Assembly: GCA_963783785.1 (NCBI GenBank)
Contig: CAWAOQ010000013.1
Coordinates: 1 to 64,000, forward strand
DNA from: CADEEN01 sp963783785
GTDB lineage: Bacteria > Pseudomonadota > Gammaproteobacteria > Burkholderiales > Burkholderiaceae_C
DNA: 64,000 bases
Direction: 5' to 3'
In this document: positions 1-9,200 of the stretch, one piece after another
Position numbering within the stretch: position 1 is the first letter of the stretch
Layout of the letters: the number at the start of each line of letters is the position of its first letter
The notes under the pieces: model-generated
The model's input: only the letters and a program-made list of their open reading frames with translations
Told to the model about the DNA's origin: nothing
Database searches by the model: none
Program-made: the position numbers and the translations under genes

Positions 1-18
1 CCGGCGCGGCGAACAACC

Positions 19-2031
19 TCAGGCCCCGCCCTGAGCGTGGAGCGCCCTTGGTTTGGGGGGCGGGCCGACGCTGGTTGAACGACGCGATCGGCGATCTGGG
101 GCCAAGCGATGGAGGACGTTTCGCGTTTTGCGCCTGACCCAATCCAGCGAGCCCTCTTTTCGCTCGACCGGCTCCGCACGGTCCTGGTCATATACAACCC
201 TGTAGGGGCGCGCCTGCAAGATGACGAAGCGCCGCTCCGCCGTCAGCGCAAATTCGACGTCCATGGCGTTGGCGCTCTCGGCATGTGCGGGAAGCATCGT
301 GTCGTGGATGCGAAACAGTTGATCGGTCAGACCGTGGACATCGGATTCGCCAAGAATGAGCGCTCCACTGGTGAGTGAGCTGTGGCTGATCAATTCGACA
401 TAGTATCCGCCGGTCCAGGTCGACACCAGGTACTGCTCCGGAAGTTCGTTTTCAATCGCACCGGTGACCGTCGCACCAACCGCCTGAGAGTTGATGAGTG
501 CCCCGCGCCGACCCTCTTTGAACGGGTTCTCGGTGACCGCCACGCCGGTTGCGATGGCTCCATCGATGAACGGTTGAATCAGCACGCCCATGGCCACCAT
601 TCGGTGGTCGATGCGATACCACTCGCGCTCCTCGAAGGCACGCTGCAGCCACACACTGGCCCAGACAAAACGAAGCGCCTCGGCGATTTGGTCGGCGGTC
701 GGATCGGCGGGAACCACGGTACTCTCGTAGAGGCCGGCACCGTTGAAGCCGGCCAAGTCCTCCGCATTCGTGCTGCTGCGGAAGATGAATCGACCGGACC
801 GCGAGATCGCGCGCAATTTCTGGCCGATCTCGGCAAGCAGTTCGGGGTCCACCGGCTGAGCGGCAATGGCGTTGCGCAGGCGAGCCAGCCTGTCGGCACG
901 CAACGATGCATCGTTGTTGAACGCAGGATCGGCGAGCATGGCATCGATCTCGTCGGCGAGGCCGGCCGACTCGAGATGCGCCGCATAGGCCGAAAAGGGC
1001 AGCGCGACGCCCCCCGGGGTTGCCAAGCCCTCGATGGCACATAGCTCCCCGATTTGGGACGCCTTGGCACCGACGTAGCGGATGGCTCCGGCTGGCAGCG
1101 AATCCACGTCGAACAGCCCTGCTGCCTGCAGATCCCGGTCAGGTTGGAACGGTGTGTGCGGCCGCATCGCTGCCCATGCCTCGTCTGCCTCCTTGCGATC
1201 GGCACGCTCGAGGCTGTAGTCCGCGTTGGCAACAGTGAGCTTCACCAGCTCACCCTCTAACCGCTGAAAGGTCTCGAGGTCGATCGCGGCGCGCAGCGCC
1301 ATGTCCGGTGTATTGCGGTTGCGGCTCAGCACCGCCACGTGCGCCAGCGGTGCCTGGAGTTCGCTGGTCACGAGGGCAGCGACAGGGGGAATCTGAATCG
1401 GCACGTTGTCGATGACCACGATGTCATAAGGACGTACGTTGGACACATCGAGCGTGCCCCGCACCAGACGCACGTAGCCGTAGGCCACGCCGAGCACCAC
1501 CGGCTGGTATTCGAGGGTGGCATTGATGGCCTCTCGCGATAGCACGGGCAGTTGATCACCCAGGGGCTCGATGCGCGTCGCCTGACGGAGTGTCACGGGC
1601 CGAAAACGCAGGTTGGTCGCCATCGTGACCCGCTCAGCGACATGGCCGAGCATCCAGGCAATCCAGTCCGCCGCCAGCAGATCGGAGGGGTCCAGTTCGA
1701 CCGTCCAATGGTCGCCGTCGAGGTAATGCATGACCGAGCCCAACACGAACCGACGATCGTCCCGCATGTACTCGGCGATGATGAATCGGTTGTAGTCGAC
1801 GCGGGGATTGATGAATCGCTGCACGAAGTCGTAGTGCGAAAACCACCTTGACGAGTTCAGGAAGTACGTGCGCCCGTCGTCGTGAAGATCGATCACGAAT
1901 TTCACGGTCTCGGTCCGGGCGACTGTGTGGCGGCCGTGGCGCTCCGACACCGTCATCCAATCAACGGCTCTGTCGATGCGCGCCAGGAAGTCGCTGCGAC
2001 GCCGAACGGCTTGAGTTATTGCTGAGAACAC
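19..2031 (-). CDS. PEP/pyruvate-binding (PPDK-type ATP-grasp) domain protein with an N-terminal swivelling domain
   Basis: This 670-residue protein joins two pieces of the PEP synthase/pyruvate phosphate dikinase family. Residues about 200-250 resemble the phosphohistidine swivelling domain, with His231 in QAPLAHVAVL. Residues about 317-620 are an ATP-grasp nucleotide-binding domain, marked by GAKASQIGEL, RSSTNAEDL (about 418) and GAGLYES, and ending in the family's ILQARPY. The order is reversed relative to PEP synthase, and no C-terminal PEP/pyruvate TIM barrel follows. The first 190 residues match nothing I recognise, and the basic tail looks disordered. The start is GTG, two codons after an in-frame stop; Met26 is an alternative. 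By family, it probably transfers phosphate from ATP to an unknown acceptor through the histidine. The gene stands alone, with no partner visible at the window edge. Confidence 0.8.
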   Translation of the reverse strand: MFSAITQAVRRRSDFLARIDRAVDWMTVSERHGRHTVARTETVKFVIDLHDDGRTYFLNSSRWFSHYDFVQRFINPRVDYNRFIIAEYMRDDRRFVLGSVMHYLDGDHWTVELDPSDLLAADWIAWMLGHVAERVTMATNLRFRPVTLRQATRIEPLGDQLPVLSREAINATLEYQPVVLGVAYGYVRLVRGTLDVSNVRPYDIVVIDNVPIQIPPVAALVTSELQAPLAHVAVLSRNRNTPDMALRAAIDLETFQRLEGELVKLTVANADYSLERADRKEADEAWAAMRPHTPFQPDRDLQAAGLFDVDSLPAGAIRYVGAKASQIGELCAIEGLATPGGVALPFSAYAAHLESAGLADEIDAMLADPAFNNDASLRADRLARLRNAIAAQPVDPELLAEIGQKLRAISRSGRFIFRSSTNAEDLAGFNGAGLYESTVVPADPTADQIAEALRFVWASVWLQRAFEEREWYRIDHRMVAMGVLIQPFIDGAIATGVAVTENPFKEGRRGALINSQAVGATVTGAIENELPEQYLVSTWTGGYYVELISHSSLTSGALILGESDVHGLTDQLFRIHDTMLPAHAESANAMDVEFALTAERRFVILQARPYRVVYDQDRAEPVERKEGSLDWVRRKTRNVLHRLAPDRRSRRSTSVGPPPKPRALHAQGGA

Positions 2032-2040
2032 GAACTGCTA

Positions 2041-2409
2041 CCTCGATGCCTGGGACTGCGCTCGTCGCAAAGAGGCGCGCATCGGTACGGGCACTCCTGC
2101 ACAAGACATGGCACTGGATGATACGGACACAGCGTTGCTCTGCCGCACGAGGCATGGACCGGCACCCCTGATTGCAGTTCCCCTGTTCGCGGGACATTGA
2201 TCGAGCGTGATGGAGTTCGCGAAGTGGACACTGACATATAAGCTGGATAAACTGGATTTCAGTCGATCGAATTGACATATCTTCTGGTGCCGGTTCACTC
2301 GCCCCATGACACAGTGGTGGGGTAATGACTGTTGTCGAGTGAGCATCGGCCTCACCGCCCGTGTCAATGGTTAGAAATCACTCTCGACGTTCATCCGTGG
2401 ATCACTCCT
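2041..2409. other. Intergenic stretch, nothing recognised
   Basis: The 370 bases lie between two divergent genes, so promoters for both should be here. I see no tRNA, no clear hairpin with a T-run and no convincing coding frame. Short open frames on both strands show no family resemblance. The composition is somewhat less GC-rich than in the neighbouring genes. Confidence 0.4.
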
Positions 2410-2838
2410 ATGTTTGGCCACCAACCTTCAAAGCCCGCGACTCCACCTGACTCGATCGACTTCGAGTTGACTGACTTCGAGGACGCACGCCACGCCCTCG
2501 AGGAGTTGCCCCCGGGGATTGAAAGCGTAAAGAACCTGAGGCCGGGTTATTGGGAACAGCAGCGCCGCAAGCCGCTGGCTACGGACCGTGCGCTGACTGG
2601 TGGCAGCATGGAATGGGTCATAAGTCTGCCGCCGACTCTGCGCCCCCATACCTTGTGCGAACAGTTTCCCCGGATAGTCAACCTCGTCGCAGAGTGCTGG
2701 CCCGACGTGTCGCGCAGTTCAGCCATTCTCGACCAATTGGTCAACGATCGGCGCGGCAACCGGCGCGGCTTCCCGCCTGCCGTGCAGACCGAGCTCGCCG
2801 CTCTGCAGAACTATCTGCAAACGCGCCAGCCTCGCTGA
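2410..2838 (+). CDS. Conserved hypothetical protein, about 142 residues
   Basis: I do not recognise a named domain. The frame is open from a TTG at 2332, but the first 26 residues look like untranslated leader, so I prefer ATG 2410 (MFGHQPSKP). The ribosome site is weak for either start. The protein is soluble and mixed in charge, with no signal peptide or membrane segment. The middle carries ESVKNLRPGYWEQQRRKPLA and the end is a probable helix, AVQTELAALQNYLQ. Codon use fits a real high-GC gene and the frame ends cleanly before the convergent ubiE. Small proteins of this appearance occur in other Burkholderiales genomes, but I can assign no function. Confidence 0.6.
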   Translation: MFGHQPSKPATPPDSIDFELTDFEDARHALEELPPGIESVKNLRPGYWEQQRRKPLATDRALTGGSMEWVISLPPTLRPHTLCEQFPRIVNLVAECWPDVSRSSAILDQLVNDRRGNRRGFPPAVQTELAALQNYLQTRQPR

Positions 2839-2886
2839 CGCGAGGAATCAACGCCACCGCGCCCGCGGGCGCCGCACCGGGGGGTC

Positions 2887-3627
2887 TCAGCAGCGCACCC
2901 CCACGTGCAGCGCGACGACGCCCCCGGTCAGGTTGTGCACGTCGACGTGCCCGAACCCGGCCGCCTTCATCATCGCCTTCAGCGTGGCCTGGTCCGGGTG
3001 CATCCGGATCGATTCGGCCAGGTAACGGTAGCTGTCGCCGTCGCCGGCCACCCATTGGCCGAGCCGGGGCAGGACGTTGAACGAGTACCAGTCGTAGGCC
3101 TTGGCCAGCGGCGCGGCCACCTTGGAGAACTCCAGCACCAGCAGCCGGCCACCCGGCCGCAGCACGCGGGCCATTTCGGCCAGCGCCTGCTCCTTGTGCG
3201 TCATGTTGCGCAGGCCGAAGGCCACGCTGACGAGATCGAACGAGGCGTCAGGCAGCGGCAGGCGCTCGCCGTCGCAGATCAGGGTCGGCAGCACCAGGCC
3301 CTCGTCGAGCAGGCGGTCGCGGCCCTGGCGCAGCATGGCCTCGTTGATGTCGGTATGCAGCACGAGGCCGCTGGCGCCCACCTTGCGGGCAAAGGCACGC
3401 GCCAGGTCGCCGGTGCCGCCGGCGATGTCGAGCACGCGGTCGCCCTCGCGCAGGTTGGCCACCGCCACCGTGTACGCCTTCCAGGCCCGGTGCAGGCCGA
3501 GCGACATCAGGTCGTTCATCAGGTCGTACTTCGACGCGACCGCGTCGAACACGCCGCGCACGCGCTGCGCCTTCTCGGCCTCGGCCACCGACTCGAAGCC
3601 GAAGTGCGTCTTGGACGGCTCGCTCAT
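2887..3627 (-). CDS. ubiE: UbiE, C-methyltransferase of ubiquinone/menaquinone synthesis
   Basis: This is a class I SAM methyltransferase of 246 residues. It methylates 2-polyprenyl-6-methoxy-1,4-benzoquinol (and demethylmenaquinol where present) in the quinone pathway. The SAM loop is VLDIAGGTGDLARAF at about residue 68. The family signatures FDAVASKYDLMND near the N terminus and LVSVAFGLRNMTHKEQAL in the middle are both present. The start is ATG 3627; the frame is open 21 codons further upstream, but that would overlap the upstream DUF971 gene. The C terminus reads VVALHVGVRC where the family usually ends in VALHRGYKF, a small local oddity at the very end. The DUF971 gene lies 13 bases upstream and is probably cotranscribed, an arrangement common in betaproteobacteria. 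Confidence 0.95.
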   Translation of the reverse strand: MSEPSKTHFGFESVAEAEKAQRVRGVFDAVASKYDLMNDLMSLGLHRAWKAYTVAVANLREGDRVLDIAGGTGDLARAFARKVGASGLVLHTDINEAMLRQGRDRLLDEGLVLPTLICDGERLPLPDASFDLVSVAFGLRNMTHKEQALAEMARVLRPGGRLLVLEFSKVAAPLAKAYDWYSFNVLPRLGQWVAGDGDSYRYLAESIRMHPDQATLKAMMKAAGFGHVDVHNLTGGVVALHVGVRC

Positions 3628-3640
3628 CGGCACACGGCCC

Positions 3641-4045
3641 TCAGTGTGAGTGGCCGCAGGCCGAGCCCGCTGCCTGCGCCATCGGCGCATCGCGCGACTG
3701 GCCGGCGGCCGCCAGGCGCGCCTCGTAGTCCTGCCACAACCGGGCCTGCTGCGAACCGAGGTAGTACAGGTACTCCCACGAGAAGATGCCCGAACTGTGG
3801 CCGTCGCTGAAGGTCGGCTGCACGGCGTAGTGGCCCACCGTCTCGAGGCTGTCGATGCCGACGTCGCGCTTGCCGGTCTGCAGCACCTCCTGGCCCGGCC
3901 CGTGGCCCTGCACCTCGGCCGACGGCGAGTAGACGCGCATCAATTCGAACGGGATCCGGAAGGTGGCGCCGTCGTCGAAGCCGACTTCGAGCAGCCGCGA
4001 TTGCTGGTGCACGGTGAGTGCGGTCGGACGGGGTTTTTCAGCCAT
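3641..4045 (-). CDS. DUF971 family protein (gamma-butyrobetaine hydroxylase N-terminal-like domain)
   Basis: The 134-residue protein consists of one DUF971 domain, the small fold also found at the N terminus of gamma-butyrobetaine and trimethyllysine hydroxylases. The core reads SRLLEVGFDDGATFRIPFELMRVYSPSAE, given here only as its family landmark at residues about 16-44, followed by VGHYAVQPTFSDGHSSGIFSWEYLY. Stand-alone members often sit beside ubiE or iron-sulfur genes; their role is unresolved. The C terminus is His/Cys-rich (SACGHSH), which might bind a metal, though this is only suggestive. It is the first gene of a two-gene unit with ubiE, on the strand opposite the GGDEF-EAL gene that begins 140 bases away. 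Confidence 0.85.
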   Translation of the reverse strand: MAEKPRPTALTVHQQSRLLEVGFDDGATFRIPFELMRVYSPSAEVQGHGPGQEVLQTGKRDVGIDSLETVGHYAVQPTFSDGHSSGIFSWEYLYYLGSQQARLWQDYEARLAAAGQSRDAPMAQAAGSACGHSH

Positions 4046-4185
4046 GCATCAGTGTACCGGCAGGCGAAGAAGGACATTGTTCACGCAGATCGCCGCACGC
4101 GCCAAGAGCCGCGCCGAGAGAATCGGGCCGTCGCCTGCCAGCCCATGCTGGCGGCCGCGTCAGGCCTGATTTGTCCTGGAGCCCA

Positions 4186-6294
4186 ATGCCGAGCCATCTG
4201 CAAGACGGATTGACCGCCCTCGGTGGCTTCCTGCCCAGCGCATTGTTGCTGTGGGTGGCTGCCACCGTGGCCGCGCTGGCGCGCCGCGACGACGTCCAGT
4301 GGGACCGTCGCATGCGCGGCATCGCTGCGGGCCTTGTTGCTGCCGGCACATGGTGGCCGCTGGCACTGGCAACCGCTGCATCGGCGGCCGGTGGCGTGGC
4401 CGGGCTCTTGTGGCAACTGGCACTGGTGGCGCTGTCAGGCGCGGTCGCCGTGGTGGCTGCTGTGGCGACCAGCGGCCACGACCGCTGGCACAGCGGCCGC
4501 CGCCTCGGCGCTTTCGCTGGGGCGCTGCTGTTGTCGATTCTGTGTATCGCCGCCGTGTCGAGCGGGGGTGGCAGTCCTGGCACCGCGCTGTTACGCAGTG
4601 GCATCGGTGGTGGCGTGCTGGCTGCAGCGATCGTCGCGCTGACCGCGTGGCCCGCCGACAAACGCAGCGCACGCTGGCTGCACCTCGGTGCGGCCTTGGC
4701 GGCCGCCGCGGCGCTGAACTTCGCGCCGATACCACTGCGCGGTGCCCCCGACGCGTGGGCCCATCCGGCCTTGCTGCCAATGCTTGCACTCGGGCTGTTC
4801 GGGGCAGCCCTGCTCGGGCTGGTGCGGCAACGCCAGCCGCTGGCCCGCATCAACTCGCGGCTGTCGGCGCAGGACGTCGAGTCGATCGAAGACTCGCTGA
4901 CCCAGCTTCCGACACGCGCGCACTTCGAGACCCAACTCGCCTCCGCGGTCGTGCAGTGCGACGCCGGCCACAGCAAACTGGCGCTGCTGTTCATCGACCT
5001 CGACGGCTTCAAGCCGGTCAACGACACCTTCGGCCACGGTGCCGGCGACCGCGTGCTGCAGAGCGTGGGCAAGCGGCTGAAGGGCTGTGCACTGAGCGAC
5101 GACGTGGTTGCGCGGGTCGGCGGTGACGAGTTCCTGGTCCTGATTGCCAACGCCCGCACGCAGGACGACGTGGCGCAGCGGGCCCGTCAGATTGTCGACG
5201 CACTGTCGCAGCCGATCGAACTGGAGGACCGCCAGGCGTCGATCTCATGCTCGATCGGCATCGCCTTCTACCCCGACAGCGGCCAGCACGCCAAGCTGAT
5301 CTCGCGCGCCGACGCGGCGATGTACGCCGCCAAGCGGGCCGGCGGCTCGGGATTCTGCTTCTTCGCGTCATCGATGGAGGAGGACGCGCGTGAGCGCTTC
5401 GACTTGTTGCGCGACCTGCGCCTGGCCCTCGAGCGCAATGAGCTCGAGTTGTTCTATCAGCCGAAGATCGACGCTCAGACCGGCAAGGTGACCGCGGCCG
5501 AGGCGCTATTGCGCTGGCAGCATCCGAACCGCGGCATGGTGGCGCCAAGCGTGCTGATCCCGATCGCCGAACGCTTTGGCCTGATCCGCAGCATCGGCCA
5601 CTGGGTCATCGAAGACGCCTGCCGCCAGGCCCGCGTCTGGCTCGACCACGGCCTGCGCATGCGGGTGGCGATCAACTTGTCGGCCGCACAGATGCGCCAG
5701 GACGACCTCGTGGCCCGGATCGAGGGCTCGCTGGCGCGCCACGGCGTCGATCCGTCGTTGCTGACCTGCGAAATCACGGAATCGGTGGCGATGGAAGACA
5801 CCAAAGCCACGCAGACCGCCTTCCGCCAACTCGGTGCGGCCGGCATCCACCTGTCGATCGACGACTTCGGCACCGGCTACTCCAGCCTGGCCTACCTGCG
5901 CAAGCTGCCGGCCGAGGAGTTGAAGATCGACCGCAGCTTCGTGATGGACGTCGAACACAGTGCCGATGCGCGTGCGGTGGTCGATGCGGTGGTCAAGTTG
6001 GCTCATGCGCTGGGCCTGAAGGTGGTGGCCGAAGGCATCGAGAACGAACGCCAGCAGCACATCCTTGTGCAACTCGGCTGCGACGAACTGCAGGGTTTCC
6101 TCTTCGCACGGCCGATGACGGCGCGCGCGCTGCTGCTGTGGGCGCTGGACGACCGCAGTGACAATGCGGAGGGCTTCGCGACGTCGCTGTTCGCCAGCAC
6201 CCAAGGCGAGCGCGAGGGCTTCGCACGCACCGATCGACTCGGCCGCGGCACGGCCAATGCGGCCAGGCCGCCGCTGACCGAGCGAATTCACTGA
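4186..6294 (+). CDS. Membrane GGDEF-EAL protein (c-di-GMP synthase/phosphodiesterase)
   Basis: The 702-residue protein begins at ATG 4186 behind a good ribosome site (GGAG). It has about seven or eight hydrophobic helices in the first 220 residues, then GGDEF and EAL domains. The GGDEF signature RVGGDEF (about residue 312) is intact. The EAL domain keeps EALLRW (about 439), EITESVAMED, DDFGTGYSSLAYLRK, KIDRSFV and LQGFLFARP, so phosphodiesterase activity is plausible. The inhibitory RxxD site five residues before GGDEF is missing (LSDD in its place), so cyclase output, if any, would lack the usual product brake. The membrane part is presumably a sensor, but its ligand is unknown. The gene ends 4 bases from the convergent oxidoreductase gene. 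Confidence 0.92.
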   Translation: MPSHLQDGLTALGGFLPSALLLWVAATVAALARRDDVQWDRRMRGIAAGLVAAGTWWPLALATAASAAGGVAGLLWQLALVALSGAVAVVAAVATSGHDRWHSGRRLGAFAGALLLSILCIAAVSSGGGSPGTALLRSGIGGGVLAAAIVALTAWPADKRSARWLHLGAALAAAAALNFAPIPLRGAPDAWAHPALLPMLALGLFGAALLGLVRQRQPLARINSRLSAQDVESIEDSLTQLPTRAHFETQLASAVVQCDAGHSKLALLFIDLDGFKPVNDTFGHGAGDRVLQSVGKRLKGCALSDDVVARVGGDEFLVLIANARTQDDVAQRARQIVDALSQPIELEDRQASISCSIGIAFYPDSGQHAKLISRADAAMYAAKRAGGSGFCFFASSMEEDARERFDLLRDLRLALERNELELFYQPKIDAQTGKVTAAEALLRWQHPNRGMVAPSVLIPIAERFGLIRSIGHWVIEDACRQARVWLDHGLRMRVAINLSAAQMRQDDLVARIEGSLARHGVDPSLLTCEITESVAMEDTKATQTAFRQLGAAGIHLSIDDFGTGYSSLAYLRKLPAEELKIDRSFVMDVEHSADARAVVDAVVKLAHALGLKVVAEGIENERQQHILVQLGCDELQGFLFARPMTARALLLWALDDRSDNAEGFATSLFASTQGEREGFARTDRLGRGTANAARPPLTERIH

Positions 6295-6298
6295 GCCG

Positions 6299-9200
6299 CT
6301 AGACCAGCACCCGCTCGATACCGCCGGCGTTGGCCTGGGCCACATAGTCGGGCATCCAGTGCTCGCCGAGGATCCGGCGGGCCATCTCGACGACGATGTA
6401 GTCGGCTTCGAGCAAGCCGCTCGCGAGGTCGTCGGTGTAGCGCGCCAGGCCCTGCAGGCAACTCGGGCAGGAGGTCAGGATCCTGACGTTCTCGCGTTCG
6501 CCCAGCGCGCCGGTCGCCCGCAACGCGGCCTCGCCGTTGCGCAACTCCTCTTCCTTGCGGAACCGCACCTGGGTCGAGATGTCGGGCCGCGTCACGGCGA
6601 GCGTGCCGCTCTCGCCGCAGCAGCGCTCGCTCTTCAGCACGTTGTCGCCCACCAGCGCCTTGACGGTCTTCATCGGGTCCTGCAGCTTCATCGGGCTGTG
6701 GCAGGGGTCGTGGTACAGGTACGCGCCGGGGTCCTGCAGCACGATGCCCTTCTCGAGCAGGTACTCGTGGATGTCGACGATGCGGCAGCCTGGGAAGATG
6801 TCCTCGAAACGGTAGTCCAGCAGTTGGTCGTAGCAGGTGCCGCACGACACCACCACGGTCTTGATGTCCAGGTAGTTCAGCGTGTTGGCCACGCGGTGGA
6901 ACAGCACCCGGTTGTCGGTGATGATCTTGTCGGCCTTGTCGTACTGGCCGCTGCCGCGCTGCGGGTAGCCACAGCAAAGGTAGCCCGGTGGCAGCACCGT
7001 CTGCACCCCGGCGTGCCAGAGCATCGCCTGCGTCGCCAGGCCGACCTGCGAAAACAGCCGCTCCGAGCCGCAGCCCGGGAAATAGAACACCGCCTCGGTG
7101 TCGGCGGTGGTGGCCGCCGGGTTGCGAATGATCGGCACGTAGTGCGCATCTTCGATGTCGAGCAGAGCGCGCACGGTCTTCTTCGGCAGGCCTCCCGGCA
7201 TCTTCTTGTTGATGAAATGGACCACCTGCTCCTTGATCGGCGCACGGCCGACGCTCGCCGGTGGCGCGCCGGTCTGCGCGCGGGCCGCGAGCTTCAACAG
7301 GTTGTGCACGAAGCGCTGCGCCTTGAAGCCGACATCGACCAGCGCGCCGCGCATCAGCTTGATGGTCTGCGGATTCGTGGCATTCAGGAACAACATCGCC
7401 GCCGCGCTGCCGGGCCGAAAGCTCTTGTGCCCCAGTTTGCGCAGCAGGTTGCGCATGTTCATCGACACGTCGCCGAAGTCGATCTTCACCGGGCAAGGGC
7501 CTTCGCACTTGTGGCACACGGTGCAGTGGTCGCCGACGTCCTCGAATTCCTCCCAGTGGCGCAGGCTGACGCCCCGGCGCGTCTGTTCCTCGTACAGGAA
7601 GGCTTCGATCAGCAACGATGTGGCGAGGATCTTGTTGCGCGGGCTGTAGAGCAGGTTGGCGCGCGGCACATGCGTCGCGCACACCGGCTTGCACTTGCCG
7701 CAGCGCAGGCAATCCTTGATGCTGTCGGAAATGGCGCCGATGTCGCTCTGCTGCATGATCAGCGACTCGTGGCCCATCAGCCCGAAGCTGGGCGTGTAGG
7801 CGTGGCTGAGGTCGGCCGAGTGTTCGCCCTGCCCCGCCACGTAGCGCAGCAGCTTGCCCTTGTTGAAGCGGCCGTCGGGGTCGATGCGGCGCTTGTAGTC
7901 CGCAAAATCCTGCAGCTCGCCGTCGGTCAGGAACTCGAGCTTGGTGATGCCGATGCCATGCTCGCCGGAGATCACGCCACCCAGGCTGCGCGCCAGCACC
8001 ATGATGCGCGCCACCGCAGCGTGCGCGGTCTGCAGCATCGCGTAGTTGTCGCTGTTGACGGGGATGTTGGTGTGCACATTGCCGTCGCCGGCGTGCATGT
8101 GCAGCGCCACCCAGACGCGGCCGCGCAGCACTTCCTTGTGAATCCGGCGGCACTCTTCGAGCAGCGGTACGAAGGCGGCACCGGCAAAGAGCTGCTGCAG
8201 CGGCTTCAACACCTGCGTCTTCCACGACGCGCGCAGCCGGGCATCCTGCAGCAACGCAAAGAATGTCTCGCCGCCGTGTCCGGCCTGCGCGGCATCGAGT
8301 CCCGCCAGCCAGCCCGCCCACAGCGCCCGCACCTCGGCCAGCAGTGCGAGCGCCTGCTGCACGCGGTCTTCGAGCAGCTCGGCGCTCGGGATCTCGCCGG
8401 CATCGTCGCCCTTGCCCAATGGCAGCGGGCTGCGTGCAAAGAAATGCGCCAGTGCGTCGAGCAGCTCGAGCTTGTTGGCCAGGCTCAACTCGATGTTGAT
8501 GCGCTCGATGCCGTCGGTGTACTCGCCCATGCGTTCGAGCGGGATCACCACGTCTTCGTTGATCTTGAAGGCGTTGGTGTGCTTGGCGATCGCCGCCGTG
8601 CGCTTGCGGTCGAGCCAGAACCGCTTGCGCGCGTCGGCGCTGACGGCGACGAAGCCTTCGCCGGAGCGACTGTTGGCAATGCGCACCACCTCGCTGGTGG
8701 CGCGCGCCACCGCCCGCTCGTCGTCGCCGACGATGTCGCCGAACAGCACCATCTTCGGCAGCCCGCTGCCCTGCGCGGCGCGCTTGCTCTTGGTGGCGTA
8801 GCCCACGGCCTTGAGGTAGCGGTCGTCGAGATGCTCGAGACCGGCGAGCTTGACGTCGCTCTGCGCGAACAGGTAGTCCTTGATCTCGACGATGCTCGGC
8901 ACGGCGTCCTTGGCATTGCCGAAGAACTCCAGGCACACCGTGCGCACATGTGCAGGCATGCGGTGCACGACCCAGCGTGCGCTGGTGATCAGCCCGTCGC
9001 AACCCTCTTTCTGGATGCCCGGCAGTCCGGCAAGGAACTTGTCGGTCACGTCCTTGCCGAGACCTTTCTTGCGGAACGTGCGGCCGGGGATGTCCAGGCG
9101 TTCGGTGCGCTCGAGTTTCTTGCCGCTGGCGTCAAAGTACTTCAGCTCGAAGCTCGCGACGTCGACGTCGTGGATCTTGCCCAGGTTGTGGTTCAGGCGC

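Noticed and set aside
2332..2409. TTG start extending the 2.4-kb hypothetical protein by 26 residues
   Set aside because: The extra residues are unlike the rest, and the ribosome site is no better than at ATG 2410. I left the shorter form, noting low certainty.
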